Positions 24,801-39,800 of a stretch of DNA of 64,000 nucleotides are shown here, piece by piece. Each line of letters opens with the position of its first letter. The stretch's first letter is position 1. The stretch is from contig NC_057864.1 in assembly GCF_019393635.1 (NCBI RefSeq), positions 467,548,117 to 467,612,116 on the forward strand. Direction: 5' to 3'. The DNA is from Dromiciops gliroides (Eukaryota > Chordata > Mammalia > Microbiotheria > Microbiotheriidae). The position numbers and the translations under genes were made by a program. The notes under the pieces are model-generated. The model saw nothing but the letters and a program-made list of their open reading frames with translations, was not told the DNA's origin and did not search any database.

Positions 24801-27800
24801 CTGAGGAAATACCTGACATCTGCAGATTGACAGACATGGCAGACGAGGTAAATGACGAATGCCGGAAGTGATGTGGAAAAGCCGGGACACTCATGCTCGG
24901 CTGTTGGAGTTGTGTATTGGCCCAACACTTTTAGAGGAAATTAGGAACTGGACCCAAAGGGCTATAAATCTGCACACACCGGCTCTTCCTGTGGTGGCCA
25001 AGAATTGGAAACGAAGGGATGCCGATTAATTGGGGAATGGCTAAACAAGCTGCGGTACATGACGGTGATGGAATATTAGTGCACTATAAGAAATGACAAG
25101 CAGGATGGTTTCAAAAGGCCTGGAAAGATCTGTATGAACTGATGTATAGTGAAGTGAGCAGAACCAAGAGAATATTGTATAGAGACAGCAATATTGTTGG
25201 ATGAAGAACTGTGAATGACTTAACTACTCTCAGCAATACAATGAACCAAGACCATCCCAAAGGACTAATCCACCTCCAAACAAAGAATTGATATTGATTG
25301 AACACAGACTGAAGCAGGCTATTTTTCACTTTCTATTTTTTTCTTTTATTTGAGTCTTCTTATAAAAGATGACTAATATGGAAATATTTTACATAATTTC
25401 ACATGTATAATCTATATCTGATTGTTTACTGCCTCAGGGAAGGGATGGGAGGAGGGAAGGATAGAATTTGGAACTCAAAAAAAGTAAAATAAAATTTAAA
25501 TGGGGGGGAGGAGGACTGTGCACACCCTCTGACTCAGAAATGCTACTACTAGATCTGTATCCCAAAGAGATCAAAGGAAAAGGACCGATATGTACAAAAA
25601 AGTTTTAGCAGCTCTCTTTGTCATGGCAAAGAATTTGTAATTGAGGAAATGTCTATCAATTGGGGAATGCCTGAACAAGTTGTGGTATGTGATTGTGATG
25701 GAATACTATTGTGCTTTAAGAAATGATGAGCTGAATGGTTTCAGGAAAAACCTGGGAAGACTTATATGAACTGATGCAAGTGAAGTGAGTAGAAGCAGGA
25801 AAACATTGTACAGTAACAACAGTATTATATTATGATCAACAAGTAAATAACTTAGCTATTCTCAGCATATAGTGATCTAAGACAGTTCTGGTTTTTTTTG
25901 TTTGTTTGTTTTTGGTTTTTTGTGTGTGTGAGGCAATTAGGGTTAAGTGACTTGCCCAGGGTCACACAGCTGGTAAGTGTTAAGTGTCTGAGGCCAAATT
26001 TGAACTCAGGTCCTCCCGAATCCAGGGCCGGTGCTCTATCCACTGCGCCATGTAGCTGCCCCTCTAAGACAGTTCTGAAGGACTCCTGATGAAAAATACC
26101 ATCCCCCTCCAGAGAAAAAATTCTGAATCAATCAAAACATACTTTTGAAAAAAACTTTATTTTTCTAAGGATATTTTTATCAGTGTTTTCTTTTGCCATG
26201 TGCCTAATATGGAAATATATTATGCACGACTGTACATGTATAATATATATTAAATTCCTTGCCTTCTCAATGAGGGGTGAGGAGAGGGAACAAATTTGGA
26301 ACTCAAAATTTGAAAAAATGAATGTTAAAAATTGTTTTTACATGTAATTGGAAAAAATAAAATTTTAAAATAAATAAAAATAAAAAGTACATTTAATTTT
26401 TAATTTTTATTTTTTTGGTGAGGCAATTGGGGTTAAGTGAGTAGCCCAGGGTCACACAGCTAGTAAGTGTCAAGTGTCTCAGGCCGGATTTGAACCCAGG
26501 TCTTCCTGACTCCAGGGCCAGTACTCTCCACCACCTAGCTGCCCCAAGTGCATTTAATTTAAAACTAATCGGGTTCAACTAAATTAGATTATTTCCAGTT
26601 TATCCTGTATAAATCTTGTCTGTGCATTGTTGTTTGCATGTTACCTCTCATTAAACTGAGCTTCTTGAGAGTAAGGCCTTTTCTTGGCGCTTAGCAGAGT
26701 ACCTAGCACATTTTAGGTGCTTATTAAATGCTTGTTAACAAATGTACATTTAGCATTCTACAACTTGGCCAGCCCATTGGAGTTGTGCTCACAGAAGTAG
26801 AGTTTGAATGCTTGGCAGTTCACCTCTAGAAAGGACCTCAGTGTCCAGTATTCACTTTGTCAGGTGATCTTTAGAATCTTCCTAAGATAATTCAAGTGGA
26901 GACGCTTCAGTTTTCTGGCATGGTTTGTTATATGGGACGGTTCTCTGTGAAGGGGAGAATACTGAGGGAAAGTATGGTGATATTTTTTAAAAAGGAAGAA
27001 AGAAAGAAAGAAAGAAAAACCTTTTAAAAACAAAAAACCCCAAACAGATATACAAGCAAAAAGGCACTTACTGTGTGCCAAGTGCTGTGTTAGAGACTGG
27101 GCATACATTTACAAAGAATGAAACCACCCCCACTCACTACAAGCTTTCATTCTAATGGGGTGAGAGAACAAATACTTATAAAAAGGAATACGGCTTAAAT
27201 ATAGAGTTAGGAGATACAAAGACGTGCAGAGTAATTTGGGAAGAAGGTCACAAAAGAAGTGCAGAGTAATTTGGGAAGAAGGTCACACATTTGGGAGGGG
27301 TCACAAAAGGCTTCATGCAGAAGAGGGCACTTGAACTGCATCTTGAAGGAAGAGAGGAACTTCCCAAGTCAGTAGCTGTGGGAGTGGAGAGAAGAGGTGG
27401 AGGCAGGAGGTTAGGGTGGGATAATGGGTTGGGCCTGTGAGGTGAAGGAGAGCGGGGAGTACAGGAGAACGCCAACGATGTTTGTCCTTCTGTGCTCAGA
27501 GACCAGATTGGATTGAAGGGGAGCCCAGTTGGGCTAAGTCATCAGCCTTACTCTTTCCTCCAGAGCCATCAGAGCCCAGGGACAAGAAATTACAGCCCCA
27601 AGATGCTGGGTGAAGGGGGTGCCCTTGACAGCAGTGGGGAATTTTGGAAGAGGGAGTTTGGGATTCGAAATGATAGGTCGTTGGCGATGAGGGACTGGGG
27701 CTCCTAGGACTGAGCCTGGACGTACACATGCACAAGGATGCGCACATGTGTGGGAATCATCTTTGCACAGAAGATGATTGAACTGTTAGGAGCTGATGAT

Positions 27801-30800
27801 ACCAAGTACAAATGTAAAGAGAAGAGGAACCAGGGCAGAGCCTGGGATGAATTGGAGGAGATGGGGTTTGACTCCCCTTCCCAAACTGCTGTCCAGCCAA
27901 ACTGGCCTCCCTGTTCTTTCCCCATTCCATCCCCCATCTTGGTGCTTTTACACTGGCCATTTCTCATGTCTGGAGTGTACTTACTCCTCACCTTGGCTTC
28001 ATAAAAATCCTCCTCCTTTCAAGATGCAGCTCGAGTTGTATCTTCTACACAAAACCTTTCTTGAGTTTTCCCTCCCCATAATAGCTTGTATTCTCCCCAC
28101 CTTCCCCAATTCCCTTGTATTTAACTACCCTGTGTATTTATTTTTTTCATACTTCTATATGTCCTTCTTATCTTCTTTGATAGAATGTGAGCTCCATGAG
28201 AATAGGGATTGTTTAATTTTTTGTATGTATATTTCCAAGGTCTAGCTGAGGGCCTGCAATAGAGAAGTCTTAGATCTTCTTTAACAAGCACAGGTAAAGC
28301 AAAGATTCCCACCCACCCACTCACCCCACCCCCAAAAGAACAACTAATTTGACTTAGTTCTAGAAATATTTGACAAGGGAAATAAAGGCACAGGCATTGG
28401 CAGAGGAAACGTATTACTATTTACAGATAGCATGATAATTTTCTTAGGAAGCCACAGAGAATTATAACCCAAATCTAGGAGCTACATGATGCATAGACTG
28501 TTTTCTCAGTAAGATAACCGCCTCTGTAGATGATTGCATCTCAGCCTCAGAGGCTGCATGGAATACACAACAGACCGGATCGATTCTCTGCTGCTTGTGC
28601 TAATTTTGGCCCAACAATCACAGGTTCTCCACCAGCTAGCATCACACCATCCATACATGGAACCATTGATCAGAGTAAATGGACAATTTTGGAATGCTGT
28701 GGGTAAGTTCACCTACTTTGGCAGTCTACTTTCCAGACATGTTCACATAGTTGCCAGAGCTAGCTCAGTGTTTGGGAGTCTGAAGGAAAGTGTGGGAGCA
28801 AAGAGTTATTAGGCTGCCTACCAAACTGAAGGTCTACCAAACCATTGTGCTGAACTTGTCATATGCTTGTGAAACCTGGACAGTGTACCAGAAAATGGCA
28901 GCGCTTCTACTTAAATTGTCTTAGGAAGATTCTGAAGATCACTTGGCAAGGTGAAACACCAGACACTAAGGTCCTTTCTCAAGCTGAACTGCCAAGTAGT
29001 CAAACTCTTCTTCAGAGAGCACAACTCCAATGAGCTGGCCACGGTGTTTGAGTGCCAAGCGTACGTTTGTCTAAAGACTATTTTATGGAGCATTCACAGA
29101 AGGCAAGTTCTCACATGGAGGTCAGAAAAAGCAGTCTCTCTGAAGAACTTTAGCATCAGTGGTGAGACATAGGAGATGCTGGCACAGGACCACCCTGCAC
29201 GTTTCCTTATGAACAAAGAATCGCACTGGCACAAAGGAAATGAGAGATGTGCAGATCTAGAGACATCTCTATCCCAAATGTTCGCAGAGACTATTCGTGC
29301 CCAGCCTGTGGTAGAGTCATATTGGACTGGGTTGAGCACAGTTGAACACACTGTGCCTTGACTCCAATTTAGGGATGTCATTGATCTTCTTCAAGTATGA
29401 AAGACTAACAACAATGATGAGGCATGGTCCTTAGAGTTGGAAAGTGGCTTAAAATGGTACCAGGGCCTTCAGAAGGTTTGGTCCCTGGGCATGAGACCAA
29501 AAATATAGACTGGGGAGTCATCAATTCTAAAGGTGATGTTTGAAGCCACAAGAATAGACACAGTCCCCAAGGAGACTGCAGAGAGAACAAAAGAGGAGTG
29601 AGCGTTTGGGTGTACTAGGAACCATTCAGGACTAGAGAGGAGGAGCAGGAGCGAGATAGGGCAGGTCATGAAGGCTGGAGTTGGCTCTCCAAGGAGAGAT
29701 TGAGGAGGACAGAGAAAAGGCTTAAGAACTGTCTTAATATTCATTATCACCTATCCTGCATCTTAAAAAAACCAAAACCCTTTCTCATTCTTCCTGATTC
29801 AGAAGCGTGCTTATTCTCCTTTGTTTGTTCTTCTGCATAGACATCCATGAATCTTAAAAGATTCCTTATTTCTCATTTGCTTTAGCTTGAGGGAGGAAAG
29901 TGAATTTAGTAAAGTTGGCACCTGAAAATTACCTGTAATGCCCATCAATTGGGGAATGGCCAAACAAGCTGTGGTATATGAGGGTGATGGAATATTACTG
30001 TGCTGTAAGAAATGACAAGCAGAATGATTTCAGAAAGGCCTGGAAAGACTTGTATGAACTGATGTATAGTGAAGTAAACAGAACCAGGAGAACATTATGC
30101 ACAGTGACAGCAATATTGTTTGATGAAGAACTGTGAATACCTTAACTGTTCTCAGCAATACAATGATCCAAGACCATCCCAAAACACTAATGATGAAGCG
30201 GACTATCCACCTCCAAAGAAAGAACTGATATTGATTAAACACAGACTGAAGCATGCTATTGTCTACTTTCTTTCATTTTTTTCTTTTATTCAAGTTTTCT
30301 TGTACAAAATGACTAATATGGTCATGTTTTACATAATTGCACATGTATAACCTATATCTGATTGCTTACCACCTCAGAGAAGGAGGAGGGGAGGAGGGAT
30401 AAAATTTGAAATTCAAAGTTTTAAATAAAAATGTTTATTATTGAAGTTCAAAAAAATTACCTTTGGTGAATGTGCAGAAAGTCTGGGCACACCCTGTATA
30501 CTTAGCCCCAAGTCCTGCTGTCAGCTACTAATAAGTTTCTCTTATTCTTGGCTAGCTGTTTATGGACTAGTAATTTAGTTACTGGAGCAACTAGGTGGTC
30601 CAGTGGGTGAAGCACTAGGTCTGGAGTCAGAAAGACTCCTTTGTGAATTCAAATCTGGCCTTAGACACTAACTAGCCGTGTGACCTTGGGCAAGTCATTT
30701 AACTGTTTGCCTCAGTTTCCTCATCTATAAAATGAGCTGGAGAAGGAAAGGCAAACCACTCCAGGATCTTTGCCAAGAAAACCCCAAATGGGATCACGAA

Positions 30801-33800
30801 GAGTCAGGCATGACTGGAAAATGACCAAACAACAACAATTTTAGTTACCCTTGGGGATTATCCTTACCATGAATGCAAACAGCAAAAAAAATTCAAACTT
30901 CTGGCCTTTGGGGATATGCTTACTGGCAATGGGAGAGAGGAATGCAAGTGTACATGTTTTTTAAGCCCACGTTCAAATTCATTGGCCTATGGGCAGGGAA
31001 ATGAGGATGGTCTATTATATCTGTAATTAGGTCAGAGTAGTGCAACTGATATTCTTAGTACATGGGGATAATGGAGAGCAATGGGACTGATATTGGTCCT
31101 GGGGCCCTTTAAGGAGCTTTTGTTTATGTTGGCTATATCTATTAATATTTATCACATTTGAAATTAAAACATCTTATATTACTATGAAAATAGTTTTAAC
31201 TTTGAAGAGCCTCTGAAAGAGTCCTCTAGGGTCTCTAGATTATACTTTGAGACCTACTGGTCCAGGTGAGGAAACTCCCTCTGGCAGTGCTGATTGGCAC
31301 CCTCTCTGCACTTGAAAGTTTGAGAGAATTGCCTGTAGTCCAAAGAAGGTTAAGTCACTTGCCCAGACCAGAATGGGTCAGATATTCAGCGTGACCCAGG
31401 TCTTCCTGACTCAGAGACCTGCTCAGTATAGCCTTTCATTCTTAGGATGTATGACAACTTTAAAAATCAGTGTCTAAAACATTCCTAATTTAAATATAAT
31501 TTTACCTGATAAGAAAGTCGTGTACTTATTTTTATTTTATTTTATCTTTTTTTGTGGGGCAATGAGGGTTAAGTGACTTGTCCAGGGTCACACAGCTAGT
31601 GTCAAGTGTCTGAGGCCAGATTTTAATTCAGGTCCTCCTGAATCCAGGGCCGCTGCTTTATCTACTGTGCCACCTAGCTGCCCCATACTTATTTTTCATT
31701 AGTAAAATGGCTATACACTCTTAGGAGAGTTGTCAAGTTTCTAGGTGTCCAAATTGAGGGTTTTCTGGTAAACATTTCTTTTCTTCTTCTTTTTTAAATT
31801 ACAGCTGCAATACCAGCACATTCCCCACAAAAGAGCCCTAGAAATCATGCCTTACTGGAGGCTGCCGGACCAAGCCATGTGGCCATCAATGCCATTTCTG
31901 CCAACATGGACTCTTTTTCAAGTAGCAGGACAGCTGCTCTTAAGAAACAGCCCAGTCACATGGAAGCTGCTCATTTTGGTGACCTTGGTAAGTGAATTCC
32001 ATTGTTGGTGCTGGATTTTCTTAGAGGGCTCTGATACTTCGGGGCACTTGGAGAAATAATTGGAAATCTGTTTGTGCCAAAGTAGCATCTACAAATGTGA
32101 TAGGTAAGAGAGTGCCCTGATTCTGTGTGGGAGATGGCATTCATAGGATGTCAGCAGAGTTAAGTAAAAAATGCAGCTTTTCTTGTCCATCAGGGACCCT
32201 GATGAGCCGGCTAATGTTTGTGACCATCTGTTTTAAATAGAAAGATGAATCATAGACTCGCCTGTATTTCTTCGGTGCCACCACAGTCAGGTGAGGCCTA
32301 GCAGATAGAATTCTCTAGCAACTTAGTTTGTTAGGAATCAACATCTAGTTTTTGAGAGAGTATTGGGGAAAACACTTTTTGAAATGTCTTCTGTTGGCAC
32401 CTTTGGGAGACAAGAAATGTCCCTAATGCTAATGGAAGAAAGATTGCAGGGGGTTTTTTTTATGTTTTATTGAAGTCTTTTCTATTCAACTCATAGTTGT
32501 TTCCCACCCCCCACTCTGATTGAATCCTTCCTTGTGACAAGAAAACATTAAGCAAAACATCTGATTCACAGAGCTCATATGACAGGTAAACTCTGGTGTG
32601 TCCTAGGAGGCCTGCACTTGTCTGTCATAATTGGGGAGGCTAAGGGGCGGGGCTCTCCCATTTTATTCTTTCTCCTTCAGGACCGTCACTAACTAGTTGG
32701 TCCATCACTCCAGGGTCACCTCGTAGGATGCCTTTGTGAGCCCTCATTTCTGTGTGGCTCCATCGAGCACTTCTGAAGTTCTCCTCTTGTCACATTGTTG
32801 AGTTCTGTCTTCATTTGTTTCTTTGGGGACCAACTCATGAGGAACTAGAGAGTTCTTCAGTTACTCCACAGCCTCTCCTCATACTTTGGTTACAGTACAG
32901 ATAGCCCTAAGGAGTAATGATGGCCACAAAGGAGGGAAAGTAAAAGTTACCTTTGATCCCATGGGACATGGAAAACCCAGCACACTGTCGGTGTGAGAAT
33001 TGGCTGTATGGGAAATTTAGACAAAGTCTATTTAGCTAATCTTGAGGCTTTTCCTCTTGATTATGTATCATGTGATCTCAGTTTCCAGTGGAAGAATCAG
33101 GATTAGTCACTTAGGTAAAAAAAATATTGAATGCACTTATGGAACACTTTTTCTTTTCTTTCCTTTCCCCTCTGAGGACTAAAAAACCATTTTCTATAAT
33201 GTTTCCATCTTTTTTTATTTTACAGCAAACTAACCCATGTATTATTTTTCTAGCTGTTTGAGATGAGTGTCAATTTTATTGCAGATAACCAGTGCTTCTG
33301 TTGTTAAAGGTGCCTGGTCTCTGAATCTTAAAGTATTCTGTTTTTTTCTAATTTCTTTGCTGCTCTTTGTCTTTTAGGCAGATCTTGTTTGGACTATCAG
33401 ACTCAAGAGACCAAATCAAGTCTTTCGAAGACCCTTGAACAAGTCCTACAGGACAGTATTGCCCTTCCTTATTTTATCCAGTTTATGGAACTTCGGAGAA
33501 TGGAACATTTGGTTAAATTCTGGTTAGAGGCTGAAAGTTTTCGTTCCACAACCTGGTCCCGCATAAGAGCACACAGTCTGAATACAGTCCAAACAGAGCT
33601 CATTGGCAGAGCCTCTCTCTCCCTTCGTCCTAAAAGGCACGAAACTACAGCATCTTTTCCATCTGAGTTTCTTGACCAGAGGTTAGAGAGTTCTAACACA
33701 GTCCAACTGTTGATGACCAAGTCAAAAGGAACAGAGATGAATAATAGAACTAACAATGTTCAGAATCACTCGATGCCTTCCCAGGGTAGAGACAATGTCC

Positions 33801-36800
33801 GTTCTCTCCATCTTGAAATGTCCAAGGAGGGGACTCCAGTTTCTATGGAACATCAAGACTCTTCCAAACTTACAGTATCAAATAGAAACAGTCCTTCTTC
33901 CACACTAAAGGAATTGTCAGGAAAACTCATGAGAAGTAAGTAGGTGATGGGTTGGTGTTCTTTCATTGGCTTTATTTCTATCTTTAACCCAAGTCAGAAT
34001 TCAGGCTATAGGAAGAGGAGGACTGCAAGGATTCTCTTCCTCATCCCAGCCCAGCCCATACCTGTTACTGCTTCCATCCTTTATGAAGCCTGTGGGGAGA
34101 AACAAGAATATGTTCAGAGTGATTTGTATCACCTGAGAAGCAGAGCAACAGAATGGAACTGACATGTAAAGAAATGTAACTTCTCTTGACTTCAAGGATT
34201 GGAAAATAGTAGTTGAATAAATTTATATATGGCTTTCCTCTAAAGCACTTGATCTACATGATCTTATTTAACCTTCACAACTTTGTGAGGTAGGCAATGC
34301 AAGGGATTCCCCTATTTTGTGGAGAGGGAAACTGAGGCTCAAAGAAGTTATGACTTGACCAAGGTCACACCCAGTTCAGTGGCAGAACTGGGACTCGAAC
34401 CTGGGACCTCTGGTTTCACTTCCATTCCTCTCCAGACCTCATCCACCCCCCTTTTCCCCTCAATTATCTTACCCATTTTCAGGATTGAGGGTGGGGCAAG
34501 GTAAGCAAACATGTCTCTTTTTATTATCTCCACAGCACTTAGTTGATCTAATTAATCTTTTTAAGAAGTCTTATGTACTTTGGTGGTTTAGTGTAATACA
34601 GCAACAGCAATTTTGAGTTTTATTGAGTGGTTAAAAGCAGCCCCAGTTAAGATTTTAAACCAGAAAAAGATGTGGTTTTTCTGGTTGGAGTCTGATCTTT
34701 TTCTTCAGAAATTGTTGTTGTTTGCCCTTCGTTCTCAAAGAGGACCATGACATGGGGGTGATGTCATGCCTTGGAGTAAATTGAATTTAAGTGAGGAAGG
34801 CCATAGGGGCAGCATATACATCAAGACAACTGGAGATGGCCCCTAGTGTTTGGGAGTTAAGTGGCTTTCCCAGGGTCATACAACTGGTGAGGTGAGATTT
34901 GAACTCAGGTCCTCCCAACTCTCCATGTACTCACTGCACCACCGAGCTGCCCCTTTTCTTCAAAAGAAATATAAGTGAATGAATGGGTCAGATTAAGAAC
35001 ATTGTCTAATAGTGAACATATAGCGTTGGGAGTCATGGGATCATTAATTCAGTGGGAACAGAGGTCATTGAGTCTACATATGAGAAAACTGAGGTAGTCA
35101 TAGAGATATTAAGTGACTTGCCCAGAGTCATATAGTAGGTATGTGAGGTAAGATTTGAACCCAGACCTTCCTCAAGGCAGGTTTCCTTTGATTGTCAGTC
35201 CTAGTTGTGTGGCCTTGGACAAGTCATTTGGTTTCTATTCCTTGGTAAAATGATTCCTAGGATCTCTTCCCTGTCTAAAATTCTTTGATTCTAAGAATAT
35301 TGGGGAGACTTTATTTTAATATGTGCTTGCTTCTGGGAGTTCATTGATGTTCCTTGAATGTAAGTTCTGTAAAACCAGTTTGCCTGCCCCAAGGGTCAGA
35401 TAGAAAATTCTTTTGTATTGGCCATGCACTAATGCCTCACTGGAATACAAACGAAAACTCTTTTTCACCCATAATTCCTATTTGACCCTTTTCCCACCTT
35501 CAGGTTCTATTGTGGAGGAAGAACTCAGAGTCTCCTTGGACAGACTAGAGGAATATTTTCCTTGTTTTGTTTTTTTGGAGGCCTCAGTGTGTCTCTGTAA
35601 TTATCATTAACTGAGGGGGGCTGTAAGAGGGATTGTTGGGTGCTAGCAGGGTCTGTTTAGCTGCTTCTTCAATTAACTGAAAATGGATGTGGGGAAAGGG
35701 GAGTTATGGAAGAAGAGTGACTGCAAGAGCTCATGGTGATAGGATTCCTTTTCCACAACTTCCTTCAAAAAAGAATTAACTCCCAGTGTATTAGTGGCCA
35801 GTTTGGACCTTTGCTTATTTGTTTTCAGCTGGAATCTCATTTTGTAGAAATAGTGGAATGAACAAAGAAGTGCCAAAAGCTAATTTCCTTTTTTTTTTTT
35901 TTTTTTTTGCGGAGCAATTAGGGTTAAGTGACTTGCCCTAGTAAGTATCAAGTGTCTGAGACTGGATTTGAACTCAGGTCCTCTTGAATCCAGGGCCAGT
36001 GCTTTATCCACTGCACCACCTAGCTGCCCTAATTTCCCTTTTTTTTTTTTTTTTAAATTTTAGTGAGGCAGTTGGGGTTAAGTGACTTGCCCAGGGTCAC
36101 ACAGCTAGTAAGTGTTAAGTGTCTGAGGCCGGATTTGAACTCAGGTACTCCTGACTCCAGGGCTGGTGCTTTATCCACTGCACCACCTAGCCGCTCCCCC
36201 TAATTTACTTTTAATGATAATTTTGGATGTAACTCAGAGCCCATAGATTTTGAGACAGGTGAGTGCAGTGTACTTATAAAAAGATGTGAGTCAGGAGAGA
36301 CCTGGACTTCAATCCCCCCTCCCACACTCGTGGCCTGACCCGGGGAAGAGCATGGAACTGCTCAGTTTCTTCATGTATAAGATGGATCTAATAATATGAT
36401 AGGACCTACCTTGCAGGGTTGTGAAGATTAAATGGCACAGTGGATAGAGCTCCAGGCCTGGCGTCAGGAAGACCTGACTTCAAATCCAGTCTCAAACACT
36501 CACGAGTTGGTCACTGGGACCCTGGGCAAGTCACTTAACCCTGTTTGCCTTTGTTCCTCATCTGTAAAATGAACTGGAAAAAGCGATGGCAGCGCATTCC
36601 AAAACCACACAAGAAAACCCAAAACAGGGTCACTGAGAGAAAGACACTAGGACACAAATGAAAGGACTGAATAACAAGAAGCACCACATCCTTGTCAGCC
36701 GTCGTCATCATTATCTTCATTTTCTTTATTTTCTCTCTGACTGGTCAGCTCTAGGCAGGAATAGAAATGATTGTTTTTCTTCCCAATAAAGAGGAAAGCA

Positions 36801-39800
36801 GAAGATACTTCTCTCAGCCCCCCTTTTCACTGAGAAAGAAGTTGATTAATCAGGTGTTAATGAATTAATTAATCTCATAGTAGAGATGAGAACTGGTCCA
36901 TGCACTAACCCCAGTGTAACTCCTGTGAGGAGGGTGTCTGTGTATTTTAGCCAGTTTCCCTCACAATGACCCTGTAAAATAGGCAGGGCCGGTGTACTTA
37001 GCCCTATTTTACAGATAAGAAAACTGAAGCTCTTGTTTGCTCAGTGTTGCACAGCTGATAACTCGAATCCAGATTTCCTGACCACTGTACTGCCTGCCTG
37101 CCCCTCTTAGAAAGGGTGAACCCAGCTTCCTCTAACCATGTTTCTCTTGAATCTCCCTACTATGTTTTTTTGTTTTTGTTTTTGTTTTTAATGAGGCAAT
37201 TGGGGTTAAGTGACTTTCCCAGGGTCACACAGCTAGTAAGTATTAAGTGTCTGAGGCCAGATTTGAACTCAGGTACTCCTGACTCCAGGGCCAGTGCTCT
37301 ATCCACCCAATTATGTTGGGTTTTTTTTTTTAGTGAGGCAATTGGGGTTAAGCGACTTGCCCAGGGTCACACAGCTAGTAAGTGTTAAGTGTCTGAGGCT
37401 GGATTTGAACTCAGGTACTCCTGACTCCAGGGCCGGTACTCTATCCACTGAGCCATCTAGCTGCCCCCACCCAATTATGTTTTAATCTGCATTTGCCCAG
37501 TGAGCTTGAGGGTGTCAAGTCTGACACCTCTGGTCTAAGGCACTGACTTGTAAAATGACTTGCCCAGAGTCACACAGCTGGTATGTAGAAGTGGGACTTG
37601 AACTTAGTGCTTGTTTTGAGGCCAGCTGTATCCACTCTGCTTCACTGCCTCTATTGAACTGGATACTCCAAGCATAACCTTTCCATTTTGTTTTTGCTTT
37701 TGATACCCTAATTGGGATTGAATGCTTAGAGCTTTTCTGAAACAGTCCAAAATAGATCTATTTATAACGAGATGTCATGGCTTGGTCACATGAGACAGCT
37801 AAAATGTCTTCAGATTTAAGGAACTTTTAACCAAGTGTACATATTGGGATATTGTAAAGTCTGATGAAAACTTTGGGAAAACAAGCAAGGCTTCAGGTTA
37901 ATGTGCTTATTAGTCTTTTGTGTTCATTTGAATGGATATACATTTATTTTGAACTAAATACTAGACAACTAACTGAGCAGTTTCACATGCTCACACAGGT
38001 TTTTTGCATTGAGGCCTGTCGTATTTAAAGAGGAAGGAAGAGGAGCTGAGAGTTAAAATGCAAGGACCCCTGCCACTTGATCTTAACGTCCTCGGATGTT
38101 TGCAGTGTACTTCCCTTTCTAGCAGCTTCCCAAAGGGCAGCTCTTCAGTTAAAGTTCAAAAATGAAGCTGAAGCATTTTCTTTCATGTTCCTTTTTTTTT
38201 TTAAAAGAAGTTGCATGAAAGCATTTTTTTGACTTGAATTTTTTGTTTGTAATCCGTGTCACTTTGCTTAATTCTTAAGTCACTGAATAGCACAGATGAA
38301 AAATTGAGCTTTTTTGGATCCCCAGGTCACAGAAACTTGCTACTTATGAACTGTAGCCCAGCTCTCCTTAGCCCTTGGCCGCCTCCACCCCCAAAGTGGC
38401 AGGGGCGCTGTCTTCTGTTCACCTCCAGTGTTGTTATAATGAGCCCCCCCAGAGTTCCTGTTATTACTTGGAATAGATTTTTCTCTACTGTGAGCATTTG
38501 GTTGGCATTTCCTTTGAAGTCCTATGTCAGAAGCCACTCCTTGGAAGGTCGTTGGTCAGTGTGCTTACCCTCTGCCCACAAAGCTTTGTCACAGAGCAGG
38601 TGCCCAGGAAATGTCCATGTAAATGAGACCTGTCTCCTTGACTTTTGTTCCTGGGAATGAGTTCTCAGTTACTTGGTGAGGGCACTCAGCAGGTACTCCT
38701 GGATGCAGCTTTCTCCAGTGCTGGCACGCAGGCTAGCATGTTCTCCAGAGCTCCCTTAACCCACACAAGGCGTACTCGGATGACAGCACGCAGAGCACTG
38801 CTGCCCACCCCTCCCCAGAGGCAGAGCCTCGGGGGCCTTTTTTAGTGAAGGTGTTTGGCTCCTAATGAGGCTGAGTGCTGTGTGTCACCCTCTGCTAGGC
38901 ACTAAGTGGAGGCATTGACAGGTGTCAGGGATGGGTTGAAAATAAAGTAGACAAGACATATGAGTCAAGAAGACAGACCATCATCACCCAGAATCTGGGA
39001 AGAGCAATGATCCAGCACAGGCCAGAAAGAGCAGTGCAGGGATAATGGAAGGGACTGTGCAGAGGACCAGGAGTAATTAACATCCAGCCAGTGCCCATCC
39101 AGTGAGCGTCTTGCTTTCTAAACGCCATTGGTCTTGTTTTTCTCCTCAGGTATAGAACGCGATGCAGGAGAGTACTTTTAACCAAATACATATCTCCAGA
39201 TGCTGCTAACCAATACCTATAACAGAGGCGATGAGAAATGACATAGTAGGTAAGCCAGTTTGTGTGCCCAGACTACACAGTACTGATTTTTACTATCAGA
39301 AATCCAAAGGAATCTCTAAAGAATTTAGGATATATGAGCTTCCCTTGATCTGTTCAGAATGCTCTCTGGCATGTTAGTATATCTCATTTGAAATACCTAT
39401 TGCAAAACAAAATTAAAAAGAAATAAAATTTTTTAAAAAGACACCTATTGCATGTGTTGGACCCAGTTTTCTTTTTTCTTTTTCTTTTTTTTTTTTGTGG
39501 GGGCAATGAGGGTTAAGTGATTTGCCCAGGGTCACACAGCTAATAAGTGTCAAGTGTCTGAGGTTGGTTTTGAACTCAGGTCTTCCTGAATCCAGGGCTG
39601 GTGCTTTATCCACTGCACCACCTAGCTGCCCCCTAGACCCAGTTTTTGTAACCTGCATCAAAAAGATATCTGTCATTTTCCCCTCCCCATGTTCTGAGCT
39701 GTGGTGACCACAGATATTGTTATTTGGAAAAGTGAGTCTGGGGCAGCTAGGTGACACAGTGGATAGAGCACCGGCCCTGGATTCAGGAAGACCTGTGTTC

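Larger units (their letters stand above)
22160..31804 (+). other. AKAP10 intron 2 (9.6 kb)
   Basis: It is packed with L1, SINE, RTE-like LINE and L2 fragments, listed separately. No host exon was recognised inside it. About 26746-27054, 29426-29934 and 30850-31530 show no repeat that I recognise. Confidence 0.7.
33936..39149 (+). other. AKAP10 intron 4 (5.2 kb)
   Basis: It holds SINE, MIR and RTE-linked SINE copies listed separately. About 37700-39130 shows nothing that I recognise. The frames at 38256-38845 have no domain or splice support. Confidence 0.6.

Noticed and set aside
28534-29361. Possible host gene with RT-like peptides
   Set aside because: The text is the decayed end of an RTE-like LINE reverse transcriptase, with LINE 3' end sequence after it.
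38256-38845. Frames of 134 and 66 codons in intron 4
   Set aside because: They overlap a third frame on the other strand and have no conserved motif or splice-site support.
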